64,000 nucleotides of DNA, from the NCBI RefSeq assembly GCF_031143425.1, contig NC_090445.1:1578060049-1578124048 (forward strand), written 5' to 3'. Source of the stretch: Pleurodeles waltl (lineage: Eukaryota; Chordata; Amphibia; Caudata; Salamandridae). Below, piece after piece: positions 11,394 to 23,160 of this stretch; position 1 is the stretch's first letter; the number at the start of each line of letters is the position of its first letter. A program made the translations under genes and the position numbers. The notes under the pieces are model-generated. The model was not told where the DNA came from and did no database searches. It worked only from the letters and a program-made list of their open reading frames with translations.

Positions 11394-11636
11394 CAGTGGA
11401 GTGAACTAAGACATAATGTTTTTTCTTTAAAAATACGTTGAACCAAGTGCAGAAACCAATCACCTGTTCTTACCGAGACTTATGAAACTGAAGATCCCCA
11501 ATGTACAGTTCATTCAATTACTCTAATAACTGCGGGATTGCTGTTGGATTTTGACCTTACATAAACCCTATGCATCAGGGCCACTATTTATTTTTCACAA
11601 ACATCCTATTTGGGCATTTGTTTGCGAACAAAAAAA
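11394..11636. other. No gene recognised
   Basis: AT-rich sequence with no identifiable feature. Confidence 0.45.
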
Positions 11637-11685
11637 ATGAATGCCGAGCAGGCCAAAGCTACTTGAGAACCTGCTCGGCATTCAT
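11637..11685. repeat. Perfect hairpin, 16 bp arms
   Basis: ATGAATGCCGAGCAGG at 11637-11652 is the exact reverse complement of 11670-11685, with a 17 bp loop. It sits just before a decayed LINE. It may be a tiny fold-back element or a surviving structural part of one. Confidence 0.85.
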
Positions 11686-11687
11686 CT

Positions 11688-12430
11688 GTGAGCAGTTTTG
11701 TCCCAGACATCTCCACAGTAAGTGGTCATCCTCCTCCGGCGCTGGTTGAGCAGAGGGAGGTAAGTGCCTACACAAAACCTAGCTCAGTGACCACTTTGAG
11801 CCACCAAACTCCAAATCACTTGGATTCAACTTGGATACAAACATCACCGTCAAGAAACACATTGCTAAGAAAACGTGCAACCTGCTAACAGCTCTTTGTA
11901 CTCCAGAAAGTCAAACTGTTCCTTCCAAAACTCTCTTTAGGGCTGCTTCCAAATCCCTCATACTCTTGCATCTGGATGGTTACTTTGACCTGCTCAGTGG
12001 TCTCCAAGACTCCACAATGGGCCACATTAAGGGCATCCTATACACCCCAGAATGACTCATCTAGGCTCTAAATAAACATGACCCAATCAACCCTGTCTTA
12101 ATGGAACTAAAGTGGTTCTCTTTAATAGCCTGCACAATCTTAAAAAACAGCTGCTTCATTTACAAGGCCAGAATGACCAGCAACCCCTAATGATGCTGGT
12201 GGGTCTCTGCACATCTCCTGCCACGACTTCCTCTACTGGACACAAAGAGGTGTAAAGAAGTTTAAATAAACAAGGAGACAGGCATTCTCCATCTAATCAC
12301 TAAGCATCTGGATCATCATCTCTGTGTATGTATCAGGACTGCCCTAACACTGCTCCGATTTAGGAAAGAGCTGAAGATGCACCTCTTTAAAAAAACACTA
12401 TGGCCTGATGCGGTAACAGTACACTTTTAC
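11688..12430 (+). pseudogene. Decayed LINE ORF2 3' end (L2/CR1-like)
   Basis: Broken plus-strand frames follow the order of the C-terminal part of L2-type ORF2. A segment with DTNITVKKHIAKK and LLTALC (11831-11920) matches the region after the catalytic site. Then LKWFSLIACTILKNSC and YKA at 12107-12160 stand where the family has LHWLPV...RI.FK.L...YKAL. LLRFRKELKMHLFKK at 12350-12395 is the C-terminal FRK.LKT.LF motif. Stops and frameshifts interrupt all of it. It looks older than the LINE copies at 30.3 and 59.3 kb. Confidence 0.6.
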
Positions 12431-14911
12431 TCTCAGAGTCCAGCTACTCCTTCAATCATTTTTTGACTATATCTTTTCCTTTGGCCCTTACTGTGCTCCA
12501 CTGTTTTTTTGGCTACGTTTACACCATACTGCTAGCGAATGGTTGCATACCTACATATTTACCCTATGTACACCCTCCTGGTAGGTCACCCATCTGGATA
12601 TCGAATATCAACATAACTTTCTAATTGAACATGAACAAAGACTCTGTTTGAATTTTTGGTGTTAAGTTACCACTTTTGAGGAATGAGGCTCTGCTCCATG
12701 TTCTTTAGTGCTTCTTCTCTGGATAACAATACAACAGCAAATCTCTTGTCGAAAGGGGGTCCTCTAATCTCAAGCATTGTTATTTAATGAAAGTCTTAAC
12801 AACTGCTCTCGAAGCAGCTGTAAATGTAAAACAGGCAACTAATTTCAAGTAAGCTTTTTCCCCAACTGCTTTGATGCAGCTGTCATTGTCTCGATCCGAA
12901 AAATAGTCTTATGCGTGGTATACATTTTTCCAAGAGGTCTGGTGTCATAAGAAACTTTGATGCAAGTGAGCGCTGAAAATGTGGTCATCACAGTAATCCA
13001 TTGGCAGTATTTCCTCAATGATAGGGACAGTATGATGTAATAAATGCAGCCTCTAAATTATATTCCATATTTATAATTTCCTCGTAGTAATTGAAGGTTT
13101 TTCACTTACTACCAACATCTAAATCAGGCCCTTAGTTCATAATGTATTACTATTACATTTAGTTTGACTGTGGCTGAACGTGTGCAGATGTTGTGGATGC
13201 ATGTGCAAGGCTTTTTTTAGATGTTGACTTGCTCAGTTGTGTTCATAGTACATTTCTGGTACCGCGGTCTATCTAGTCCAACTAGGTAGGACTCTAGATG
13301 AGCCTGTATGTTTAAAGTCTTCAGAGCACAGTATGTTTGAATTACTCGACAGTTGTAAAACGCTCTTGCTTTTGTCTCATAGCACTCAGCCATATCTCAT
13401 TTATCAAAAGTTACAGCATGCATTCACGGTCGGTGTGTGTGGATGTACTGTGAGCATGTGGGAAGAGTTTGTCATGCAAGGGTTTATGAGCCGTTCTCTT
13501 TATCATCTCTATTGATGCTTCACCAGTGTATACATATGTTTAGAAGGGCAGAAAGGAGAGGAGCGCATTCACACCGACTATCCTCCGGTACAGATTTGGT
13601 GACCTGTTTTGGTGGATGGGTTTGCTCTAGAAGTTTGGTCTTTGTGTGTTGTATCTTGAAGTGCAATATTCATTGAGATGCCACTGAGTAAGCTCGAAAG
13701 TGTATTTTGCCTGACTTGGATAGTGAATATCAGGTCAAGAATGCAGAACGACTGCAGGAGGCCCTTATAAACTATCAGGATCGGATGTTAAACGGTTGAG
13801 TACAACTTGGAGAAAGGAGTGATCCAGGGTGATGGTGTAATTTCTGCAGGGTGGTTGGCAGACTGTAGTCAGAGTGGGCTGAAGCATGAAGGAAAAAAAA
13901 CTGTGCTGTAGTGCTTCAGATGTTTATTCTTGAACCAACCAGAATCTAGTGACTGGGATAACTATTTTTTAGATACATAATGCAAGTGTGGGTGTTTGAC
14001 TATTCGATGGGAGGAAACTGTGGTAGAAGGTAAATCTTTTGCACAATCTATAAAGTCAGTGGTCTTAAGTTGCATATAGACAGTTTTTATAGCTTTCCTG
14101 GGCCCTTATGCGATGGGTGTTTGAGTAAAAGTGATAAACCTTGGTTCCGATGATCCGTTAGCCTGTGCTGGATGTGAGGTCTGTTCACAGATCGATTTAG
14201 TAGATGTTAGTCTGTTTTATGGGGAGGGCCAATGGAATTATGCAATTCTACAGCCATGGTGTTTTCCTCGTAATTATGGATCTGCGCACTTGCCTCATCA
14301 TCTGCTGCTTAATCTGCACATTTTAAGAAAAAAACATGTTGTTGCTATGTCAAATGGATCAAAAATTACTAAAATTGCAGGAACCTGGGTTGCAGTTCTG
14401 TGAATGGTCCAATGCAAAGTTTGACTGCTCGTCTTTCAATCGATTATTACTGTATATGAATGTTAAACTGGCAAAAATGAGATGAAACCTTTGCCCACAC
14501 AGTGTTAATGTGTGAAAAAATGTAAAAATGTTCAAGTAAAACTAGCTTAAAATATGCAGCAATAGGTTGAATAAATAGATTTTTCTTGCAATATAATTTA
14601 GTCTACCCTGCTGCATAATTTGTTCTCCCCTGGGGCATAATTGTAGTGGCCCAGATTGTGGGTTACTGAGTTCTGATGTAAGTAGTCTGGTGGGCTAAGC
14701 CCCAAGCCATAAGGGGATTGCCAGTGGCTGAAATTAATCATACAGTTTCTTAAATCACCTTGTTGTTGCAGTAGATACCCCAAGAGCAACAAGTATGCCC
14801 AGACGTGGGTCCTGTTCTCACTGTGCCACAGTACCCAAGCTATACGGCACAGACAAGGCGAAAACCAGTCTAGCATTGCTTCTGTTTCCGTTCATAGGGG
14901 ACCTGGACTGG
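12431..14911. other. No gene recognised
   Basis: Mixed AT-rich sequence. Open frames up to 92 codons show no family motif, and no repeat ends were identified. Confidence 0.45.
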
Positions 14912-15328
14912 CAGCATGGCCAGCTTTAGGGGGGTTCACCTGGAGCAGCTGCACCTGGTGCTGACTTTGGTGGGGGGTGCTGTGTTTAAAAATGACGTTT
15001 GTTATGCAACAATAAAATGTCAAGATAACTCTGGTGATTAATGTTTCTGCTGTGAGAGATGGGCATTGTCTAATCACAGTTTTGGCTGTTCATAAAGAAG
15101 CACGGATTGTTAATGTGCCTACTGCAAAGAACGTGTACCATGCAAATCAGAGAACGGAATGTGAGTGATCTATGTGTAGCACTATAAAAATGTATATGTG
15201 TGTCAGAGAGAGGCTATGAGGTGTGTTGTTGGAGAGTGATAATCAGGGAATTAATGGAGAAGGAGGTCATGGAGAGAGGTGCCAAACAATTGTTGCACCG
15301 GGTACTATCTGCGATATAGCCGGCCCTG
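14912..15328. mobile_element. Possible hAT-like MITE with CAGGGCCGGC-type ends
   Basis: The left end reads CAGCATGGCCAGCTTTAG. The right end, reverse-complemented, reads CAGGGCCGGCTATATC. Both are imperfect versions of a CAGGGCCGGCTTTAG terminal repeat known from short hAT-type elements in vertebrates (family assignment from memory). A clear 8 bp duplication is not visible. The interior is non-coding. Confidence 0.4.
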
Positions 15329-17552
15329 ACTGACCGTGTGGGCTGGACTGGTATTATTGGAATAGGACCAAGACTGATTTGCATATGGCAGACCTCTGTC
15401 TAGAGTGGAGTAGTGGATAAAACCTGATTAACTGGAGTATGACTCCAAGCCGCTGACTGTGGCTGAGATTATTTTAAAGCATTCCATCAGACTCCAAGCC
15501 GCTGACATGATTTTAGAGCATTCCATCAATCTTCTTGTTATTTGGCCTAGCCAGAAGGGCTCGGGGGTGAAAAAGAGACCTTGAAATCAAGGTCCAGTGA
15601 GGCTGACATTAATTCAATCTTGCAGATGTGCATAAGTCAAAGAAGCTCTGTTTGTTTCAGAGCGCCCAATGAAGGTCTGATATTCAAATCTAAGCCCTCA
15701 ATTGTGTCCATTGAAGTTGTTTGAGATATGAGCCAGTGTAACTGTCTAAATGCCATACGTGTATTGATATGCATCTCTGTGACGATTTGCTAGGACAGAT
15801 AAGAAGTAAAGCGATACATTGATCTCTACGAGGTCTGGAATTGTTACCAGATTAAAGGGAAGAAACCGGTTATAATGGCTCTCCTGAAAATCGGAATTAT
15901 CAATTACATTACAAATGCATTCAGATGCTGGCTTCCACAATTTTGCGCACCGTAATGAGAACGAGGAGCCTACTAATATAGATTGTAAAGTATTTAGCGA
16001 TATCGATTTTGAGCATGATTTTTAATCTCCTGGTTTGTCTAGGTCAGTAAACACAATTTCTTCTGAAGGATGAGAGCGCGTTAATCTGACAGCCCTGTGA
16101 GTGGTGCAAACAATGTTGAAAGAAATGCACATAATCATTGGAAACCAGTGAAGAACTAATACGCCGGAGTGATGTGGCCCATGGTTTCAGAGGCAACAGC
16201 AATCTTGCAGCAGAGTTCTGCACGAATATAGTTAGACACTACAAAATATAACCAGTAGGCCTAGTTAACCATTAATGGCAGAAGACCCACAGAGTTGGGA
16301 AACATTGTAGGTAATGCAACATAAAACATGGAAATGGGTTAATAACTTATTATTTGTCTAATGAGATTGTTACTGTTTGAAACACAATAGAATGTGTATC
16401 AAGAAATGACTATAAGGTGGGAAAAATTAACAATTGAGATCCCAATCTTCGAATTTACAGAAATAAGTTAAAACGTGCAGTTTCTGCTTGTGGTTTAAGA
16501 GGCATGCACCACGCACAAGTGCAGTGTTTGTCGCTATTTGTTATGTGAATCTAAGTTACAGGCAGATTGTTCTACGGAGTTTCATATCCTAGAGGGAGAA
16601 TTTGACTACTGGTCAACTTGACTAACCAAGGAGAGGATGGTGTCTAGGCTAGGTCTGAGGTTTGACAATGCTGGCACATAACTTTGGTTCTCCAAACTAT
16701 GAAGGAACAACAAGGAAGGCTTGTATGAGCGCCCGTCATTGCAGGGAAAATTGCAGTGTGGGTGGGATTGAGGTTGAAATGGTTCAAGCTCTTCCAGTTT
16801 TCATCTGCCAGCACGCATATTTCCTGTAATCAGGACGAAACCGGTCTTGGACTTTACCATCCAACTACTCTTTGTTAAGTCCAATCTTCAGACACTTATT
16901 CAGATTTTTGCTGATCTAGCATTTAAATCCTTATTTGAAAGTTGAGCTGGACTTGCACTTAGCCCAAGTGTTGTGCTTTTTCATCAGGCTTGCATTCTTA
17001 GATTTCAGCGATTTCCAGGCAGATGGGTTTTCATGACTCGGGCAGTGCCCAGATAAAAATGTGCCAGTCTGCTTCAAGTGTGTGGTGACTGGTCTACTTT
17101 GGAGCAGTTTTCTTCTTATGGCTGTGTTTTCTGTGCCAGGTACACTTGGATTGGGGTTTTTTAGGTACAGAGCTGTAGTCGCAGTGTTAAATTATCAACA
17201 TTTCATTCTCAGAAGTTTGTTTGCGACTTACCGCAGATTTATTAAATCACGTTTCTGGCACATTGATGAATGTCCTTTCCTTTTGAGCGTGTTTTGTTTG
17301 CTGTTGTTTATATTGCAGTCAGTAGATTGTTTTCTGCGTAAAGTCCCAAGATGCGATGACGGGGTATTCCCTTTATTCTTTCTAAGTTTTCTTTTTTAAG
17401 TGGTCTTTACTTCTGTTGACACCGTTACAACGCCAGTGATAGTCTTACGATTTGTTTTCTCTGTATTACTGTATTATTGCTTTGGGTCCTGATGAAGAGG
17501 GGACTTGCCCTGAAATGTACATAAGTGACTTTGAATTTACATACTGCTTTTG
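15329..17552. other. No gene recognised
   Basis: There is a short local direct duplication at 15443-15525, where ACTCCAAGCCGCTGAC and AGCATTCCATCA occur twice. The 112-codon frame at 17061-17399 is hydrophobic with no recognisable family. Nothing else was found. Confidence 0.45.
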
Positions 17553-17557
17553 GACAC
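17553..17557. repeat. Target-site duplication, left copy (GACAC)
   Basis: GACAC immediately precedes the TGTAGG end of the 2655 bp element and is repeated exactly at 20213-20217 after its CCTACA end. Confidence 0.8.
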
Positions 17558-20212
17558 TGTAGGGAAATGCCTCCCTTGGCATGGTTACCCCCTGACGTTT
17601 TGCCTTTTGCATTTTGTTGATGCCAGTTATGATTGAAAGTGTTCTGGGACCCAGGCCCTAGCACCAGTGTTCTTTCCCTGAACTGTACCTTTGTTCCCAC
17701 AATTGGCACAGCCCTGGCACACAGATAAGTCCTGTGTAACTGGTACCCCTGGTACCAAGGGACCTGTGGCCAGGGAAGGTCTCTAAGGGCTGCAGCATGT
17801 ATTATGCCACCCTGGGGACCCCACACTCAACACATGCACACTGCCTCACATCTTGTGTGTGCTGGTGGGGAGAAAATGACTACGTCGACATGGCACTATC
17901 CTCAGAGTGCCATGGCCTCAACCCACTGCCTGTGGCCTAGGTAAGTCAACCCTCTAGCAGGCCTTTCAGCCTTAAGGCAGGGTGCACTATACCACAGGTG
18001 AGGGCATAGTTTATGAGCACTATGCCCCTACAGTGTCTATGTCAAACCTTAGACATTGTAAGTGCAGGGTAGCCATAAAGAGTAAATGGTCTGGGAGACT
18101 GTCAATTACGAACTCCACAGTTCCATAGTGGCTACACTGAAATCTGTAAAGTTTGGTATCAAACTTTTGAGCACAATAAATGCACACTGATGCCAGTGTG
18201 GGATTTATTGAAAAATGCACATAGAGGGCATCTTAGAGATGCCCCTGTATACCAGTCCAATTCCTACTGTTAGGCTGACCAGTTTCTGCCAGCCTACCAC
18301 AACCAGACGAGTTTCTGGCCACATGGGGTGAGTGCCTTTGTCACTCTGTGGCCAGGAACAAAGCCTGCACTGGGTGGAGGTGCTTCTCACCTCCCCCTGC
18401 AGGAACCGTAACACCTGGCGGTGACCCTCAAAGGCTCTTACCTGTTGTTACAGCACCCCAGGCAATCCCAGCTAGTGGAGATGCCCACCCCTCCAGACAC
18501 AGCCCCCACTTTTGGCAGCAAGTCCAAAGGAGATAATGAGAAAAACATGGAGGAGTCACCCACCAGCCAGGACAGCCCCTAAGGTGTCCTGAGAGGTGAC
18601 CCCTGCCTTAAGAAATCCTCCATCTTGGTTTTGGAGGATTCCCCCAATAGGAATAGGGATGTCCCCCCCCCTCCGGGAGGAGGCACAAGGAGGGTGTAGC
18701 CACCCTCAAGGAGAGTAGCCATTGGCTACTGCCCCCCCAGACCTAAACACACCCCTAACTTCAGTATTTAGGGGTGACCCTGAACCCAGGAAATCAGATT
18801 CCTGCAACCTGCAACAAGAAGAAGGACTGCTGACCTGAAAGCCCTGCAGAGATGACGGAGACAACAACTGACTTGGCCCCAGTCCTACCGGCCAGTCTCC
18901 AGACTCAAAGAACCTGCAAAGCGACACATCCAGAGGGACCAGTGACCTCTGAGGAATCAGAGGACAGACCTGCACCTAAAGGACCAAGAACCTCCCGAGG
19001 ACAGCAGCTCTGTCCAGAAACAGCAACAAAATAGCAACTTTAAAGAGACTCTCACTTCCGCCAGAAGCGTGAGTCTATACACTCTGCACCTGACGCCCCG
19101 GCTCAAGTTTGGAGAAACCAACACCGCAGAGAGGACTCCCAGGTGACTCCAACAACGTGGACACCTTGAGTCGACCTCCCTGCACCTCCACAGCGACGCC
19201 TGCATAGAGGATCCAGAGGCTACCCCTGACCGCGACTGCCTGGTAAAAAGGAAACCCGACGCATGGACCAAGCACTGCACCTGCAGCCCTCAGGACCGAG
19301 AGGAATCACCTACCAGTGCAGGAGTGACCATCAGGCAGCCCTCATCCTAGCCCAGTCGGTGGCTGGCCCGAGAAGTCCCCCCTTTGCCCTGTCTGCATCG
19401 CCAGAGTGACCACCAAGAACCTCCATTGCTTTCAACGCAAAACCCGATGCCTACTTTGCACACTGCACCCGGCCGCCCCTGTGCCGCTGAGGGTGTGTGT
19501 TGTGTGCTTGTGTGTGTCCCCCAGTGCTCTACAAAACACCCCTGGTGTGCTCCCCGAGGACGCAGGTACTTACCTGCTAGCAGACTGGAACCGGAGCACC
19601 CCTGTTCTCCATAGGTGCCTATGTGTTTTGGGCCCTCCTTTGACCTCTGCACCTGACCGGCCCTGTGTTGCTGGTGCTGTGGCTTTGGGGTTGCCTTGAA
19701 CCCCTAAGGTTGCCTATGCCCAGGAGACTGAGTGTGTAAGTGCTTTACTTACCTGAGAAACTAACGTTAACTTACCTCCTCCAGAAACTGTTGATTTTTG
19801 CACAGTGTCCACTTTTAAAATAGCTATTTGCCATTTTAGCCAAAACTGTGTGTACTACTATTTTAAATCAAAGTTCTATACTTACCTGTGTGAAGTACCC
19901 TGCATTTTATGCACTTACCTCAAATTTGAATCTTGTGGTTCTAAAAAATAAATTAAGAAAATATATTTTTCTATATAAAAACCTATTGGCTTGGAGTTAA
20001 GTCTTTGAGTGTGTGTTCCTCATGTATTGCCTTTGTGTGTACAACAAATGCTTAACACTACCCTCTGATAAGCCTTCTGCTCGACCACACTACCACAAAA
20101 TAGAGCATTAGTGTTATCTCATTTTGCCACTATCAACCTCTTAAGGGGAACCCTTGGACTCTGTGCACTATCTCTCACTTTGAGATAGTATATACAGAGC
20201 CAACTTCCTACA
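17558..20212. mobile_element. Candidate 2.65 kb solo LTR or LTR-like element
   Basis: The element begins TGTAGGGAAATG and ends CAACTTCCTACA. This gives a 6 bp inverted repeat TGTAGG/CCTACA with the TG...CA ends of LTRs. Exact 5 bp direct repeats GACAC flank it, the size made by retroviral and Gypsy integrases. Inside I find no gag, pol, tRNA primer-binding site or polypurine tract. On the plus strand there are AATAAA at 18175, AATAAAT near 19950 and a TATATAAAA box near 19973. The right end has a CTATCTCTC...GAGATAGT inverted pair. The simplest reading is a solo LTR left by recombination; a large non-autonomous LTR element is the alternative. Orientation is not certain. A related repeat is common in newt genomes as I recall it, which I cannot verify here. 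Confidence 0.65.
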
Positions 20213-20217
20213 GACAC
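20213..20217. repeat. Target-site duplication, right copy (GACAC)
   Basis: Exact copy of 17553-17557, directly after the element end. Confidence 0.8.
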
Positions 20218-20611
20218 CCAAGGAGGAAAGAACAGAATTTGGCTCTTTTGAGGTCTGGCCTTTGTCTCTACATTTGAGGCCTTGTTTTTAACTAAGGACT
20301 GAATGTTTGGGTTTGATTAGCTCTGTAATGTTGGTGGCAAAGTTAATTTTGCACTGTATATGTTATAAATGATTGTTCTTTGGCTTTCTAAGGAAATAAT
20401 ACAATGATTTATTTATGAATGGATTTGGAGTCAATAAATTGATGAATTAATAAAAGTAATGGTTTCCATTAATAGTCATATGTTTGGGCTGGGAAAAGTT
20501 GTGTTTTGGCTTTCATGATAAGCGGGCACTCTTTTGCCCTTTAACTCCCTCTACCTGTTTCTGTTTTTTAGGATAACTTGTCTAATCCTGAATTTCCTTC
20601 AGCTAGGTTTT
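20218..20611. other. No gene recognised
   Basis: AT-rich flank of the LTR-like element with no identifiable feature. Confidence 0.45.
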
Positions 20612-20662
20612 ACGTGTGTGTGTGTGGGGGGGGGGGGCTGACGGGGGGAGGGAAGCAGGGGG
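20612..20662 (+). repeat. (GT)n with G-quadruplex-prone G tracts
   Basis: A short GT run is followed by G12 at 20626-20637, G6 at 20643-20648, G3 at 20650-20652 and G5 at 20658-20662. Four G tracts with loops of 1 to 5 bases fit the usual G-quadruplex pattern on the plus strand. There is no gene nearby to suggest a role. Confidence 0.7.
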
Positions 20663-22834
20663 TCCAAAGAACTCCTTAAGCACATCAGTTCAGCTCTGTA
20701 TTTGTCGCCTATTTTTCTAAATTGCGGATTTGAATTTTCAGACTTCCTTGGAAGACTAAACCAAAACGGTTCATAGAAATGTCCACATTTCTGCATTTAT
20801 ATTGATCTGCCTTTTTGTTTATCACAGCTGTCAAGTGAGTGGAACTCTGGGGAAAATAGTTGCACTCACATTTCCTTTTCTCACCTGCTGGGCACAAAAA
20901 GCACTACCCATAGAGGTGAGAATTCCTGTAGTGTATATGTTATTGCCTGGCCTGGTGTTATGTTCCACTGAAACCCAGGAACTAAGATCATGATAGGTTA
21001 GGAAAGAAAAAAAAAACATTTACAAAACACTTTAATGTGGTTACATGAGAAGAACATGTATTTACTTTATTCTTAGGCTTAATAGGGGTTATAAGGCATG
21101 GGGTTTTGGTTTCTAATAGCTCCTTCCCCAAACCAGGTAAACACTATACATAATATAAACGTCATACACTGCTACCAGAATGATTTATCCAGGCTTGCAA
21201 CACCTATTCATTGTAATAATCCAAAAAAAATGTGGTCTCACATAGATTACAAACAAATGTAATTGTCTAAAGACCAGACAAGAAACCTATAGACTCCAAC
21301 AATGAAGAGTGATTCAGAAAACAGCAAATGGGGATACTAGAATGAAGACAACACTGAACCTTTACAGATCTGCGTATCAGCATGCACAAAAGCCAAATTG
21401 GTGCTCAGTCTGTGTTCAAATTGGGTGCAATACCCATTAGCATAACTGAAGACTGAAGTATGTGTGTTTGAGTGATAATGGGTGTTTGTCTTATTCTATG
21501 AATGAACTCAGTTTGAGAGTATTGCTATTGCATATTATTGAACTTGCAAATTGAGATATCTGACTAAGAACTTGTGAGGCTAGTATTGAGTAGGCCTCAT
21601 TGGCGGCCTATGTGCTGCCATTGAGGCTTGTTTGTCATTGTGCCTTAAGGTTGGAATGAGAGGGTCTGTAGACTGCTCAAGTCAAAGCAGTTGAAAATTT
21701 AACAAATCTTTGACCATGAGCCATAGAGATTGTAAGGATCATGGAAGTCTAAAGAATCTCAAGGCAGTGAAGAAGAGAAGAAATTGCAAAAAAACTGAAG
21801 GTGGCAATTAATAAAGCAAATGTTTGAGAAGTTAGGTTGTGTATGAGTGAGTCTCAATGTAGGTTTGATGTATGGCTTATCAATTTCACCTACCTATACT
21901 GGTACATGTCAAGTCCCTTAGGGCTCTCCAGTATTACAGCTCTCTTTAATATGTACTTGAAGCTAATTATGAACTTCTTAAAGAAATACAAATTATAATT
22001 TCAATCATAAGCGGAAGATTCTGATAGGTCTCAGAAAAATAACTCTCCATTAAGTTTGCACAATTGGCACATGTTCTATAACAACACAGTGCAGCTAACT
22101 GGGAGTGAAACTGGAAGTTTATCTATTTGGCATCCAGTCTCAGTTACAGAAGAGAGAGACACACACCCCAGATCTCTCAGGTGCTTGGAAAACCCATTTT
22201 AAGCACAAATGAAAGCGAATAGACGTGTGTCTATCCTTACAATACCAGGCAGAATTCACAGCAAAGAACATGAACTATCATTTAAGATGCTTCAAAAAGG
22301 TATACATTTCCCTTCCAAATATTGAGGGGCCTTCATTGGAGCAGTATTCGGTACCAGGCAGGATTATAAAAATACTCTATAGTTGGGAATTACCAAAAAT
22401 AAACTGGCACTCCTCCAAAAAGGTCAAAATAATGGGTTTCTAGCTGCATGTTTAAGAAGAGACTCTCTCATCTGCAAGATGGATTCCGATGGAGTAACAA
22501 ATGATACTTAAGTGCCTTTGCATTCCGTTAAAAGATAAGGAACGCTTATCCACCCTTCATAAGATCAGATCTTATAATGCAACAAAAATACTGAGATCAT
22601 GTGGTGTTAATTTTCTAAATCAGATCAAATGCAAACTAACCACATGGCGAGGATCTAAACTGGTATATTTTGGGAATCGAGAGGTGAAATAATATTCTAA
22701 CCTCCCATGTACAGGAAACACATTTTTTTTACCTGTTCCAAATTTAAGAACCATCTATTTAGACCCTTCTGACATGGATAATACATGACCAGCGCACAGG
22801 AAAATTTGTGTGCTTTAAGCCCCTAATCCATATC
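20663..22834. other. No gene recognised
   Basis: Short frames only, with no motif or repeat boundary seen by eye. Confidence 0.45.
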
Positions 22835-22956
22835 AATAATAATAATAATAATAATGAGAACATTAGAATGTTGAGCGCTCCATTGAAGACAGTGGAATGG
22901 TTTGGGACCAATAATGGTTGGTACAGACCTTCTGCTCCAACATTCCAATGTTTGTC
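22835..22956. repeat. (AAT)n plus small inverted-repeat element
   Basis: An (AAT)7 tract at 22835-22855 is followed by an imperfect fold-back. GAACATTAGAATGTTGAGC at 22857-22875 pairs with GCTCCAACATTCCAATGTTT at 22933-22952. This looks like a short MITE with about 18 bp terminal repeats. A complementary (ATT)7 tract occurs at 23140-23160. Confidence 0.5.
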
Positions 22957-23139
22957 TTTCTGTTAACTCTTTTTAATTTAGTACATTCCACCCCTTATGA
23001 GCTTTAAATACCTTTGCCTAGGATTACAGTTATTGAAGACTCTCGGGTCCATTACAGACTCTTCCCTATGGCTCAAGCCTATACCTTGGATTTTGCGCCT
23101 TTAACATCTAGTATTGCCCACTGAGGTGGACTATATTGC

Positions 23140-23160
23140 TTTATTATTATTATTATTATT
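23140..23160. repeat. (ATT)n microsatellite
   Basis: Seven ATT units. They are in inverted orientation to the (AAT)7 tract about 300 bp upstream. Confidence 0.9.

Noticed and set aside
14598..15077. Possible coding frames on the minus strand
   Set aside because: They overlap the MITE-like segment at 14912-15328 and show no family motif.
17061..17399. 112-codon hydrophobic frame
   Set aside because: T-rich DNA gives hydrophobic codons; no motif and no splice or homology evidence.
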